From Takifugu bimaculatus (Eukaryota; Chordata; Actinopteri; Tetraodontiformes; Tetraodontidae), in NCBI GenBank assembly GCA_004026145.2, contig CP034993.1:9040770-9104769 (forward strand): a stretch of 64,000 bases of DNA, in the 5' to 3' direction. Under the pieces are notes generated by a model. That model worked only from the letters and a program-made list of their open reading frames with translations, made no database searches and was not told the DNA's origin. Within the stretch, counting starts at the first letter, position 1. Each line of letters begins with the position of its first letter. Positions 11,217 through 23,130 of the stretch are shown here, in pieces. The position numbers were made by a program, and so were the translations under genes.

Positions 11217-12702
11217 TTTTCACGCATTTTTGTTTGGGGAATTCCATCATAGATAAAAGGCAAATATAATTACGTGGTCTTTATATCTGAGCCTATTCAA
11301 GGTTAGCGTTGGAGTAACATAATTGCTAACAGGATGTTTTCTATTGAAAACTGATGGGATTTACCACTTCATTAGTGAGGGGGGGGGAGTCCTGAGGTCT
11401 GATCCGCACCGAGCAGCTCGGCTGTACATAAACATCCATCCTCTGCAGCACCTTGTGGCGCTGCCAGGATGATCACAGGTATCGTGTAAAAGAGCTGCTA
11501 GCAGCAGCAGCGCCTCAGCAAACACGCTGGTTTTGACTTTAGGTGCAAGGATATATTCCTCCTGACGGTAAGTTCACAGACGGACGCATTTGGCAGAGCT
11601 TCCAAACGCACCACGGACGTGACCGAGCCTCCCCGCTGCTTCCGTTCCACCATCTCTTCCTGTCATACATGTTATTATGTCTTGTCTCCATTATCTGTGT
11701 GTCATATTCTATTGCTAAAATCCCCCACCACCATCTGACTGTAGCATTGGCAGGACCTCATCTACGCTGCGCTACAGCTACGCTACAAGTTACCAAAGCT
11801 GCCACAGACCCTGGCGGAGGGAAGCAACTGTAGCAATACATGGCCTGTTGGGAGGAGTGGAGGGAGACAAAATTGCCGGCCATGGGTTTAAATACAGTAC
11901 TTGATAATCAAATTAGGTTTCCCAGAGTGCCATGGAAAACCTGCTCTGGGCTGATAAGATAAAGAACAAAGAAGGAATAAAATAAAAAAATAAAGGAAAA
12001 AGATAAAAGCCCAAACAAGGTGAATAAAGGGGAAATGAACCTGTAACAATTCAGAAATTAGCTTTCTGTTGTAGCTTTAGTTTTTGTTCCGCTTTCTCTT
12101 TTCTCCCTATCAGCGTGTCTGTAAAAATCACACATTCTTTGTCTACAAAGGGCTTTAACAGTGAACACGTGGGGATTTGACTGTACCAATCTACCACCAG
12201 GGCACCGCTGAAGGGAAAGCTGCCATTGGCAAATTGAATGTGACTTTAAGTGTTTCCCGACAAAAGAACCCATCATGAATGCAGCTCACGGAAATCTGTC
12301 TCATCTGCAGTTTGGGAAATGTTTAACCAGTTCTCTCCGCCCTGAACCAGTGGAATGATGGGATATAAGAGATCCAGAGCAGCGTAATGTGTCCTTTCAG
12401 TGACACCGTGCTCACGGCTTCTTTAATATTCAGACATTAGTGTTGTTTCAGACAGGTAAACGGGTAAACAAGGGCCTCGTGGAAGAGAAAACCTATTCAC
12501 CCTTCTTTCTGAATCATAGGAGTTGTTTGTAAAAGATTCTGGAGGAGTTAAAGAGACGGGCCCGTGGCCGAGGAGAGGGGGAGGGGGCTGGAGGAGGGCA
12601 ACAGGCCCGTCACATCACTGAGCAGGCCACTCGTGTGCACGGTTCTGCCTGAACTGTTGCACATGGGCTCAGGAGGGTGGCACGAGGGCCTGATTCAAGG
12701 GG
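11217..12702. other. no gene seen
   Basis: Unique sequence. A GACG|GTAAGTTC donor-like word at 11,564-11,573 follows a weak TTTAG acceptor by only 25 nt, which is too little to call an exon. An A-rich, low-complexity segment lies near 11,965-12,050. Confidence 0.5.
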
Positions 12703-12749
12703 CCCCCGTGCACACCGCTCACCCCCGTGCACACCGCTCACCCCCGTGC
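12703..12749. repeat. short 19-bp tandem repeat
   Basis: Unit CCCCCGTGCACACCGCTCA, present about 2.5 times in direct tandem. The first two units are identical. Confidence 0.9.
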
Positions 12750-14454
12750 AGCGCGGAGCAGCAGTTGAGAGCAGAACTGGCAGATTCACAAGTGGCACCC
12801 GGGTCAGATGACGGCAGGTTCCCGCTGATCACATGTGACGGATGTTAGTGAGTCCAGGGAAGGTGGCGAGAACCTTCTGCTGCCCACAAGAACCTCCTGC
12901 ATCCAGTTAGGATGGGCTGGTGGAGCTGGAGCGTCCTGGTGCGGCAGGTACTGGTGTCTGTTTACTGTGTGCACTTTCTGACTTCTGGCTGACCTTCCAC
13001 ATGAAGGGAAGACATGCGCTGCTTGACAGCTGCATGGAGATTCTCCAAAACGGTTCTTTTTTTTGGTATTTTTCAGCATCGCCTCCCTTTTCTCTGGAAT
13101 TTTCCCTGTGATATTCAGCTACAGGACTGCAGGCGCTGCAGCTCCAGCCATCTGGTCAGCCTGTCTGCTCTTCCACGCTGCTGTCACTCACTCCTACCCC
13201 CTCAAGTGTCGCTCAGCAGCCTGGTGGGCGCTGTGGTTGCGGAGCAGCACGCGAACATTAGCATCACAAACTCCAATTACTGGGGTTAACAGTTGACAGT
13301 CCTTCCGGGTTTCTCCCTTGAGCTTTGAGTCGGACCTGCTCAGTGTAAAGTGACGTCGCTGTGGACGCTCCCAGATAGGGACCAGGCTGTATTCCCTCAC
13401 CGGTGGGGGGTTTTCAAGAGATGGGACACAGCTGAATAAAGCATCCCTCAACCACAGAGGTGTAGCAAATAGTTATAGTTCATTATGTGTGGTTACCTGC
13501 CTTGCTCATGAGCCACTAAGCTCGACCAAACTCAGCCCAGAGACATCCAAACATGGACAGGGAGCTGGCCTCTGGGATCTGTGCACGCGCTCGATGCCGG
13601 AGGGTCCCAGCGAGAGATGCTGATAAGCAAACAAATTTAAGACATTTAAACGCATCATCACTGCCGTTGATTTAGCCGTGGCTGCTACCGCGGCGGCTAA
13701 CGTCTTCTTGGACGACGTTAAAGGTCAGCTGGCTCGACTCCACCCAGAATCCGACTCAGAAGCTGCGTTCATCTTTTGTTTATAGAAAATGTACTGATGT
13801 GTAATAAACCAAATACTGTACAAGGATTTGTAATTCCAAGGGTTATCTAACACGCTCAGGGTGCTGGAGGTAGCCCGCTATGCTAGTGACAGTAAAACCT
13901 GCTGAGGTGAGGAGTTCAGTTGATGTTGTATGAAGGAGAAAAACAAACAACTTTTTTCACAGCGTCCCGCTCTTATCGTGCATATGCACGCTGAGTGCAC
14001 GAGCAGTCACAGCAAACCCTCTCCAGGAGGCAGCTCCGCAAACACCACCATCTCGTTCATCTCCGCTCTTTATCTCCTCGTTTCTCGCCTCCTGATTTTG
14101 CTCTTCGATTTCATCTTCTTGACCGAGCTTCCTCGTTCTCTCCTCTATCGCTTCCATTACCAGGTTTGCACCTTAGTCCGCCCCCCCCCCCCCATCGCTA
14201 CAGTGCCTTCTTTCTCTTTTTAGGAAAAACTTCCAGTTCAGAAAGCAGAGGGAGGTTTTTTTTCCAGTTTTTGCAGGATGTTGGCTGAGGTGTGTGCAAA
14301 GTGTGCTGAAGAGGAGGAAAGGAGACAAAGAGGACACTGCCAACCACAAAAGTGTGTATCCTCCGCGTGAAAGGATGCATGTGTGTTTGGGTGGCTCCAT
14401 CTGTGTGCCGTTCCCTGTTTCTGTTTCCTCCATCTGTTCCTTCAGCCTTGACGT
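12750..14454. other. no gene seen
   Basis: Unique sequence with a poly-C run at 14,181-14,193 (13 nt). A weak inverted repeat TAACGTC/GACGTTA lies near 13,698-13,720. The short frames have no recognisable motif. Confidence 0.5.
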
Positions 14455-14730
14455 CCAAACCCTCCTCTAATGTGCTGTCCAATAAGCCAATGATTATCAT
14501 ATCGCCGCATTATTAGCTGCCGTCGCTGCCTGGCCCAGGATCAGTAATTGCTGTCCATGCAGGGGAAATAGGAAAGGAAATTACAGCTGCCTATGCAAAG
14601 AGATTGTTTCCTTGTTAGTCCTAAGGGACGGCGATGACCCTCCGTGTGCGTGTCCATGCAGTCGTTGGGAACTTGAGAGCGCTCATATTTGTGTTTATAA
14701 TAGATTATGCAAATGAACGTGGTTCGAATA
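14455..14730. promoter_or_regulatory. candidate conserved non-coding element with octamer motif
   Basis: The block carries a perfect POU octamer ATGCAAAT at 14,707-14,714 within ATTATGCAAATGA. It also has a second CTATGCAAAGAG at 14,590-14,601, plus CCAATGATTATCAT and GCATTATTAGC. There are no repeats and no long frames. The density of developmental-factor words suggests an enhancer; conservation was not tested. Confidence 0.3.
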
Positions 14731-15356
14731 TGTGGCGGTGCTAAGCAGGACGTTTGGACAAGGGCAGAGCTGGTGCTTAGGTGTCTCCAGCCATCTGTGG
14801 GGGACGTGTTGTGTTTGTCCCAAATATCTGGAGTGGGTCAAAAACCTGCTTCAGGTGGTGCAGAGAGCTCCGAATCCATTCTTTTATTCTATGTTGACAT
14901 TTGGTATTCTAGCATGTTGATTTTTTGTTATTGTTCCATAATAACTCCTTCATGTTATGGTGAGGGGCTCACAGAGAAAATTATGCAGGAATGACTCAAA
15001 GTGGGGCCGATTTGAACTTTAGTTGAACCTGTAGAGAATTTCCATCCTGAGCTCATTACCAGTAGCTGATTTTACACAGGGGTATCCAACCAGCGGGCAA
15101 GGTTTCCTGGCCGAAATAGCAGAACGGCGAGGGAAAATAAGTACCCAGGCCTCACTCGAGAATGGGCGAGTGCAATTTGATCTTGGCAAAAGAATTGTTG
15201 ATGTATAGAGACGTGGCCGGTCCTGGAATTTATATCAAATAAGAAGAAAAGAGCTGGAAATGTGCAGAGTTCAAAAAGAAAACCAAGAAACAAAACCTCT
15301 GTCCGTCCATACAACCTTCACATATTCCTGATCCGCGCCGCAGTGCCGAAGTCTAT
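14731..15356. other. no gene seen
   Basis: Unique sequence without recognisable gene, repeat or clear motif cluster. Confidence 0.5.
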
Positions 15357-15375
15357 CACACACACACACACACAC

Positions 15376-15442
<67 letters not shown>
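15357..15442. repeat. (CA)n microsatellite
   Basis: Over 40 CA units with one CG interruption (15,379-15,380). It sits at one edge of the interspersed repeat that follows. Confidence 0.98.
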
Positions 15443-15445
<3 letters not shown>

Positions 15446-15615
15446 CTAGAGGCAATTTCGAGTCTCTAATCATCCTAATGTTGGGGTTAATGGTTTTGGA
15501 CTGTAGGAGGAAACTGGAGCGTCCGGAGAAATCCCACACATGCATGAGGAGAGTTCGGAAACTCCGGATAGAAAGACATGAGCCTGACTTTAAACCCACA
15601 ACCTCTTTTCCAGGC
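15443..15615 (+). repeat. ubiquitous fish-type interspersed repeat (plus orientation)
   Basis: This contains GGCAATTTCGAGTCTCTAAT, TTTTGGACTGTAGGAGGAAA, CTGGAGCGTCCGGAGAAA and TCCCACACATGCATGAGGAG, the word order of a repeat I recall as very common in fish genomes next to (CA)n. A second copy in opposite orientation lies at 48,255-48,375 (TTTCCTCGAGATTCC then CTCTCACAGTCCAACAACATG). The copies are diverged, so the insertions are old. Confidence 0.65.
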
Positions 15616-15632
15616 TAATCATCATAGCTAGT

Positions 15633-15658
15633 TAATCAGACCAGCTAATCAGACCAGC
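15633..15658. repeat. 13-bp direct duplication
   Basis: AATCAGACCAGCT occurs twice in perfect tandem. Confidence 0.9.
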
Positions 15659-15810
15659 TACAGTCACCTCCAATACATTTGCACATTGAACAAATACAGT
15701 CGTAGGCCTACATCCAGGAGTCCCAGAAGTTCTGAATATAATCAAAACATTCACTTTGTAGATTATAGGTGATTGCAGCTGCAGTAAAAAAAATGGTCAT
15801 TTCAGATCTA

Positions 15811-15829
15811 CATCGCCCCCTAGCGGCCA
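15811..15829 (-). promoter_or_regulatory. strong CTCF-like motif
   Basis: On the minus strand this reads TGGCCGCTAGGGGGCGATG, a close match to the vertebrate CTCF consensus with the full AGGGGGC core. It is the best such match I saw in the window. Binding is not proven. Confidence 0.45.
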
Positions 15830-15884
15830 CCGCGGGCTCTCGAACATACTTGGCCAGTTACAGTTTACCACCAAATGCCACGAA

Positions 15885-15924
15885 ACGCAGCTTCCACGCA
15901 GCTTCCACGACGCAGCTTCCACGA
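15885..15924. repeat. short imperfect tandem repeat
   Basis: GCAGCTTCCACG occurs three times in close succession with spacers of 0 to 2 bases. Confidence 0.85.
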
Positions 15925-16299
15925 CTCCGTGCACCTTTCCTGGAGTTGCACATAAGAATATCTAAAACCTAAAAGTGTTTAACAAAAAACGTAATTTCAA
16001 CATTCCACCACTGAACATCAGCATTTCATTTCTGAGCCTGAATTAGAGGCAGAACCACAATTATCCTGTACCGTTGCAAAGCTTGACGCGGCGCTGCTGC
16101 GGGGGAAGACGCAGCTGTTTTATACACATCCCTGCACGCCACCACAACATAGGCAGCACACAGCAGCTAATCTAATATAGCGTTGCTATTAGAGTTGCTA
16201 CACTGTTTTCCCCCCTTCAGCTAAGGCAATCTGCAACAGAGGCGATATTGTCTCCTTCTTCCCACCAAAGCAATTTCATTTGACTTAAAACCTACTTCT

Positions 16300-16700
16300 G
16301 ACTGAGTTATGGCAACTAGTAAAACAAGGAATTTGAAATATACCGTCCTGCCATTGAATCGATGACTCCTGATTGAAAGTAATATCGCCTGGCTGGAAGT
16401 GATCCTGCAGTGAAACCACTCGCACAGAAAATGAGATTCAGCCGCTCTCCACATTTTTTTGTCCACAGAGAGGAAATTTTAATAGCCTGCCTTTGAATTT
16501 GAAGTTGCCATTGGAAGTGCAAAAATACAGTAAATGAGTGAAACCATTTGGAGCTTATTAAGGTGTTAAATTGACAGAAACAAAACCTTCAGAATCAAAA
16601 GCTGCTTATCAGGCAGAAAGGACCTTGTTCAGCCTGTTCGTCAGTCATTAACCCAACATTACTGCAATTTAGGCCCACAGATCAGATCAGATAAATGATT
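16300..16700. promoter_or_regulatory. candidate conserved non-coding element
   Basis: A long unique AT-rich block with no repeats and only short frames. It includes CATTGAATCGATGACTC, GGAGCTTATTAAGG and CAGTCATTAACCC. The even composition and homeodomain-like words resemble vertebrate conserved elements; inference only. Confidence 0.25.
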
Positions 16701-16789
16701 TGTATTGATCTTACACAACTGTTCTTATCTGGACTCTTTGGCAATACAAACACAACCCAAATAAAGGCTAATTAGCATGCTATGCTACC

Positions 16790-17145
16790 GTCATGTAGGA
16801 TCATTCCTGCCTGAGTTGATCATAATTCCATTTCAAACTCTTAATTAAGATCATTAACTGACACTGGTGGAAATGCCACACATACAAAGTGACATTTTTA
16901 ATTTGCAAATTTAAAATTGGCCCGCCTCAAAGTTCACTATCAGTTTGGCTTTCATATTCGTCTCATTTCCATTCTGAGCTCTCTGATGTGTTTTATCTCT
17001 CATTTTACATTTGTCACCCTTGGAAATAAGCATAAATGTTATTTTGGTAACCAGTCATTTATCAGCCCACTCAGCGATGCAGCCCAATTATGATGTCAAG
17101 GTAACGAACCCAGCGAACCCGTGGCTCAGCCCAACAAAAGGTTTC
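16790..17145. promoter_or_regulatory. candidate conserved non-coding element
   Basis: This contains CTCTTAATTAAGATCATTAA near 16,838-16,857, TTTGCAAATTTAAAATTGG near 16,902-16,920 and GCCCAATTATGATGTCAAGG near 17,083-17,102. The dense, repeat-free cluster of AATTA-type words fits a developmental enhancer. No alignment was possible. Confidence 0.27.
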
Positions 17146-17299
17146 CTTTATGAATACACAGATATTCCAAGATAACGGCCGACTTCACATTACAGACGTG
17201 GCTTCATCTGCTGGGACAATAAAGTCTGTCGGCTCAATAACTGCACACGAAGATGATGACATCACTTCCTGCTCCGCCTGTAAACATCACAACAAAAGA

Positions 17300-17323
17300 C
17301 ACCCACACCCACCCACCCACCCA

Positions 17324-17380
<57 letters not shown>
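17300..17380. repeat. CCCA-rich tract passing into (CA)n microsatellite
   Basis: ACCC/ACACCC units grade into about 30 CA units. Confidence 0.97.
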
Positions 17381-17382
<2 letters not shown>

Positions 17383-18925
17383 TGGGAGCCATTTATAGGC
17401 TGATAACTTTTTTCTCTCACACTTTCTGTCTCTACTGGTGACAGATGGGCCGAGGCCTGTTCTTCTCTTTAAGAACTGTGTGTGATTGGTGGGTTCTTGT
17501 CAGGGGAATCGAGACATTCTGTGTTGAAGTACTGGAACATAGAATTGTGACTGGGTTTGTGCTACTAACACTGGAAAAAATAGAAAAGACTTCCAGATTC
17601 TTTCGAGGATTAGGGCACGGCCCAGTTTGCTCCAGTTTCCCTTTGTAAGAGCGGCTGCCAAAATGCAGGATGGACATTTTAAGGCGCCCTAAATTCATTT
17701 TAATTTTGTAGACAAGTGCGCAGAACAGCTCAGCTCTGATACAGAAACGTGTATTTCCATGAACTCCTGGTGGAGGTTTGTTCTCTGGCTGCTTTTCTAG
17801 CAGTGTTGAGATGAAAGAAAGAGTGTAATTGTGAACTAGTGACCCTTTTATCCCTTTATGCCTGCCAGTCTGACTGCAGGGCTTATCTTACCCTTTTGTC
17901 ACGTCTTACTTTCTGTCACCCTCTCAAGGAGCTTTGACGGTTGATTGATGGGGGGGATCGAAGGCTCCAGTAGCGTTCTTGTCCTGTTGGTTCATGCTGA
18001 CCCAGTTGACCTCTACTTCCACCCTCTATCTCTTCATCTGGCCCCTCCTATCATCGAGTTCTCTGGGTTGGTTCCACAGCTTCGAGCTCCCCCACCCCTC
18101 CACCTGAAGCACCGTCACATTGAATCCGTAATGATGATGTGGTGATGATTTTCACTAAAGAATTGTTGGTAAAATCTGCTTTAATAGCACAACCATGACA
18201 TCATGAGAACTTTCATCCACACATAAACTGAATCAATCTCGCTCAAACCACAAAAAAAGCTGACTCAACACGCAGGAAAAACCACGGAGAGCCAGGTGAA
18301 GGTAACCGTCTCCCAGGTGAGTTCAATAAACTAGTTGTTTGTAGATGATGAGCAGGTGAACCACAACGCTGGCCAACCCTGCACATGCCGGTAAAACACA
18401 TACGCTGGGCTTTATCGCTCCTTTTGATGCACTTTAGTGGCCTTGACTAGTGAGATTTTCTTGATTTTAGTGTAATAATTAATGCAATAAGATTCATATC
18501 ATATATTACAACAAATTAATACTGTATTCTGGGCCTGTTTCAATCTACATGATGAAATTAAATGGAACAAGTTTGACTTTCACACACCGTCATCTGGGCT
18601 TCTTTTTTTTGTTGTTTAGCTTTTGTCATTGATTCTCGAAACGTCCGTAAAAAGTCGTATCGATCTCCAGAGTTGAAGCCTCTCTTTTTTGCCATCTCTC
18701 TCTCTTCCTTTGCCAGGCTTTCAGAGCCGTCTGGTGGGAGACTGGAGTGCTCTTTGGTGGCGCCTCATTTCCATTTTGATTTGTCTTTGCGTTCGTAGTT
18801 CATCATCCGCCTCCTTGCTGCCTCGCCGCCCCCTCGACCCCCCTCTCTTGCCACCCCTGCCTTTCATCTCGCCCCCTCCTCATCCTGTCCTCGCCTCTTG
18901 TTTGTCTATTGGCTTGTTTGTTCAG
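17381..18925. other. no gene seen
   Basis: Unique sequence. CTCCCAG|GTGAGTTC near 18,311-18,324 is a consensus donor, but no convincing acceptor bounds an exon upstream. A long pyrimidine-rich stretch (about 18,795-18,923) leads into the exon-like interval that follows. Confidence 0.45.
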
Positions 18926-19018
18926 GCGGTGGCGGGCCCATTAAGGACGCCGCGCCAGATCTGGTCTCTGTGAGGATTAGAGAACACGGCATCGACGTCG
19001 ATGAGGACAAATGAACAG
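18926..19018 (+). CDS. exon-like interval, possibly terminal or cassette exon
   Basis: A roughly 130-nt pyrimidine-rich tract ends in TTGTTTGTTCAG. Then come 93 nt and CAG|GTGAGC, a consensus donor. One frame (two bases in, so intron phase 1) is open for 28 codons from 18,928, beginning GGGPIKDAAPDLV and ending HGIDVDEDK, with a TGA stop at 19,012-19,014 just four bases before the donor. It could be a last coding exon read through the donor, a stop-containing cassette exon, an exon of a non-coding RNA, or chance. I do not recognise the peptide. Confidence 0.25.
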
Positions 19019-20148
19019 GTGAGCCGGCTGCCCCCCCCAGCCTCTGTGAAACATGATATTCTGGGGTTCTCATCCTCCCTACGACTCAGAAATGATCGCA
19101 CCATCCGCAGCACAACCTTCCCTGCAACTGAGGCGTCGTGCCGTCGACCACCCGGCGACAACACTCGGCCGGCACGTCTGATTCAAAAGTCACTGTTTGA
19201 ATCGCCCTTATAAAGAGGTGTTTCCCTTTCCACAGGTTCACTCATGTCCGGGAGCAGCCGGGGGACCTGGGAAACCACAGAAACGTCTGCGCCTCGCCGG
19301 TGGACCAGAGTCGATTTCAAACTGGCGGGTTTGAGCCTGGGCGAGTTGCTCCCAGTTATCCAGTGATTTCAGGGGCAGTCGCAGCTCAGTAAAAGAGTAC
19401 CTGGTGCAGGTACCTGAAAATCAAGTAGATGGTTTAAGAAGAACCAATCGAGTGGAAAAGGCCCAAAAGTGAACATATGATCCCATTTAAGAGCTGAAGG
19501 AAACGTGTTAATCCAACTAAACTGCTGTGGTTGCGTTCATGAGCACGACTGGAGAGTTGTCATTTCAGAAGATGGTCAGAGACGCATTTGGACCAGGACC
19601 GGAAGCGTCCAGCTGAACGCCGACGACGGCTTCTGTGGTGGAAACATGTGGAAGATGAAAGAGAAAAACATGATAGTAGAAAATAAACAAAATCGCAGAG
19701 CAGCCCTACAACATCTGCTGTTACTGATGGAACATTCAGACCCTCCTCAACAAACCAGTCATATCTAGAATCGCTCCCACAAATGTAAGCAGCACGCTGG
19801 GCGAGAGGTCGGCGCTTTTACTAAAAGACCATAACCGATCACGGCGGAGTGTGGGACCAACAGTGACGCTCACCTGCTGCATTCCCACTTCTATTCCCTG
19901 ATTTCATTTCAAGTCGGGAAATAAAATTGAAGACCAAGTGAGCAGCCCATGAACTTCAGAGCTCATTGGAGCGAACAAGCCGAGAAAGGATTCAGTGCAT
20001 CAGTCATGTGTGTCCTGGAGATGGAGCCCCGCACGCCTGGGAGTAGCTCACATTTTCTCAAATGCATAGAAGGGTCAGGGTCCAGAGACGGGATTGAAAC
20101 CATCCTTCCGTCGTTGCGTATTTTTCTCTCGATATATCCCTGTCCTCT
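19019..20148. other. no gene seen
   Basis: Unique sequence with short anonymous frames. No repeat or domain recognised. Confidence 0.5.
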
Positions 20149-20164
20149 TAGTGCCCCCTGCCGC
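20149..20164 (-). promoter_or_regulatory. CTCF-like motif
   Basis: The minus strand reads GCGGCAGGGGGCACTA, matching the CTCF core AGGGGGC plus its RSYR tail, with two mismatches at the 5' end of the core. Confidence 0.35.
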
Positions 20165-20575
20165 TCTGCCTCTTTATCTTTCTCTCGCCTCATGATAGGT
20201 CAGAGGTCAGCTCAGATCCGAGGACATCACACACGCCACTGCAAGGCACCGTTCTCTCTCTGCCGCTGTCAAATATTTTCTTCCCGGGGGTGCTGATGAT
20301 TCCGAAAATGAAGGATCAAGATCATTAGTATTGTTACTGATTCAATCATTTTCTCTTCAAGCCCGTGCGTTTAAAGCCTCTAAGGGGTTTTGGGGTCGTT
20401 CGGTGGACCTGGAGCACCTGGAGAAACCTGGCAGTAACTGGGAGAACATCCAGAAACGCCCTTGAGCCCCATTGGTGATCGTGGATTTCCTCAAAAATCT
20501 ATTGACTAAGTCAAGTCTGTACACAAAACGTTCATTATTGTGATCTCTGACGGGCCTTAGAAGAAGGGACGAGGG

Positions 20576-20576
<1 letters not shown>
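20165..20576. other. no gene seen
   Basis: Unique sequence, no recognised feature. Confidence 0.5.

Positions 20577-20618
<42 letters not shown>
20577..20618. repeat. (TG)n microsatellite
   Basis: About 20 TG units. Confidence 0.98.
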
Positions 20619-20619
<1 letters not shown>

Positions 20620-20810
20620 AGGAGCACAGAAGCACAATAAATGGAAGGCTGCAAAGTGTCTGGAAAAGAATCTGTTAGTGACTTATTTGTTCCAACAAAG
20701 GCTCTGAAAACATTAGCTGCAGTGGCGATAAATCATTAAAGATACTCAATGTGGCCTCTCCTCTTCAGAGAGAACAACAAGCCTTCTTAGCACAAACTGT
20801 TTCAATGAAA

Positions 20811-20812
<2 letters not shown>

Positions 20813-20860
<48 letters not shown>
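20813..20860. repeat. (GT)n microsatellite
   Basis: About 24 GT units, 195 bp from the previous tract. Confidence 0.98.
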
Positions 20861-20864
<4 letters not shown>

Positions 20865-22859
20865 AACTATGAGGGAACGAGGGAGCCAAATAAAAATGTG
20901 ATCCAGTAACCAAAGGCAGATGCTAGCTTGATTAAAAAGTTGTTCGGGTTGCAGGAGGACCATCGCGGAGACATCCATAACCGGAGAACACCAAGACATC
21001 GCTCACGCTGCTGCTGCAAAGCACGGAAGGAACAAACATTCCGTTCTAGGGCCGAGAAAAATGGATCCCGAAGAGTCCTACGTTAAACTGTCAGGCGCTA
21101 ACTCTGCAGGCATGATTGTTTCACAACTGGGTCATGAATCCTCACAGATTTAAAGACAGTTATTAAATCTGTGTTTCGGCAGAAGTTCGTGGAGGCGTGA
21201 AACTTTAACTCTTGAACTGTTTGTATTCCTCCGCTGCAGAGTGATCTTCAACCGCAATCTGACTTTGTAATTTAGAACAAGAACCAAGACGCTGCGGGGG
21301 CGGTAAGAAAGAGAGAAGAGACGGAGGAAGAGTCGCGGATAAAAAAAAAGGAAAAACAAAGACGGAAACAGCGAGGAGAGGGAGATCAGGAGATGTGAAA
21401 GAGGGAGAGAAAGGGGAAACCAGACGCTGATGGACACAGACGGGAGGCAGGGCTACCGGGAGACGGAGAGGCCGCATGTCAATATGATGTCTTCATTGTC
21501 CTGCTAACGCCGTGACAGGCGTTTGGCAGCAGGTGACCAGAGCGGGCGGGCGGGCGAGCAGGGGCAGGTGAAAAACCTCACACAGGCAGGAATCAATCCA
21601 TCCGCCTGAGCCTCATCGTCACCTCCGATACTCGGAGCGCCGCCTCACTCCAGCCGACCCCTCCCGCCTCCTGCGCTTCCATTCACTCTCTCTCTGAAGA
21701 CCGAACTTTAAAAACATCCTCCAGAGTCACCACTAGCTTGAATAGCATGATTAGCATGCTACGCCAGCTGGTCCCTCTGCGTTCAGCCGAATTCCCATTA
21801 GCGGCCACTCTATGATGAGGCATTTTCATTTCTGCTCGTTTGGGCCCATTATCCCCCAGCTCGTCTAACACAGGAGTCCCGCCTCTGTCCTGAAACAAAA
21901 TCAAACCGCATTTAGGTACGAACCGCGCAGCTGAGGGTGATTTAACCATTGGTAGCAAAACGCCTAGCACGAGGTGAGGCTACCGCAGTGGAAAGCGTCT
22001 GTGTGACAGGCGTTTCCTGCAAAGATGCTGTTTAATAAGACAACTATGTGCTTTAAGGAGTATTTTCTGGCATTTATCTCTTCTTAATGTCATCAGGACT
22101 CCGAGTCGGAGGTCGTCCCAGGTGAGCGTACTGTCCTTTAGCCCGCACGGATTCTGAGATAGCTACCTGTTAACATTTTACACCTGGAGGCCAAAGAAGC
22201 AGCGTGTGTTGATAAATCCCAAAAAGTACAACTTGTTTTGTTGCTCTTTTATTAGTCAAGCACCCAGGTGAGTTTTTAAAAAAGGAAACCACGTCGGCGA
22301 GCTGGACACGCCGCTGCACCACCTGAGGGCATTTATCTTTTAGTAGCGTTCGGTTTACTGACAGATGAGCCACACACCTCGAGCAACGATTAAGTATCTT
22401 GTCAGCCGGTGAGCTCGGGGGACCTCAGGGGGCAGCCAGCCATAAATGGACGACTGAAATTGCGCTGACCGTTGTTCTCCAAATAGGCCTGCCACGATAG
22501 GTAAACACAGAGGGAGCCACATGCACGGCCCTGAAAGTCAATTCAGTCCCTGCTAGCATCAAACGGCTTTAGCATAGCGTGTCAATTCAATGGTGTGGAA
22601 TCACCAATACTCAAACGACCGATTTAGGAACATCGATGGGAACATTCTTAGAACGAGAACACCGCGCGGTGGCAGAGGTGACAGCAGCTACAAACCTCGG
22701 GTATCACTCAAAATGCCATTGACACCAAACGAGGGGAAGATTTCCTGAGCCAGCGCTAATATTAGCGCCCTTGCTGAGTGATGCAGATGCCCTGAAGGGA
22801 GTGTAGCTTCTCACTCTCCGAGCCTCTCCGACAAAAAGATACCACGGCGCGTGAAAGCC
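20861..22859. other. no gene seen
   Basis: Unique sequence. A purine-rich patch (about 21,300-21,420) with GGAGA/AAAGA words makes arginine-rich chance frames. CCCAG|GTGAGC near 22,118-22,127 is donor-like without an exon partner. Short GCTAGCATG-type words recur but form no array. Confidence 0.45.
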
Positions 22860-23130
22860 CCGTTCAAGTACACATTTGCATAGCGATCTTAATAATCTGA
22901 TTTTCCTCAGGCTGCCATTGTGTTTGCTTTTATAAGAGTGCTTATAATATCCAAATGTTTACCCTGCAGTCCCGCGGGCCAGGTTTAGTCTCTGGGTTCT
23001 AATAGAAGATATCTTTTCCTCCCCCCACTTTGAACAAATAGGGAGTGGCTGAATTCAGAGGATTGCTGATGTGTTCCCTGTCCCACATTTCACCGGGGGA
23101 GACAAAGAAAAACCTGACAAGTCTGGCAAC
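22860..23130. promoter_or_regulatory. candidate conserved non-coding element
   Basis: A unique block with ACATTTGCATAG (POU-like) near 22,872, CTTAATAATCTGATT near 22,888, GCCATTGTGTTTG (SOX-like) near 22,914 and ACTTTGAACAAATAGG (TCF/LEF-like) near 23,027. There are no repeats. Enhancer function is inferred from the words only. Confidence 0.28.

Noticed and set aside
11543..11567. 25-nt interval between TTTAG and GACG|GTAAGT as a micro-exon
   Set aside because: The acceptor is weak and the interval too short to support without transcript data.
15357..15442. CRISPR-like or satellite array
   Set aside because: It is a plain dinucleotide microsatellite, as are the other CA/TG tracts.
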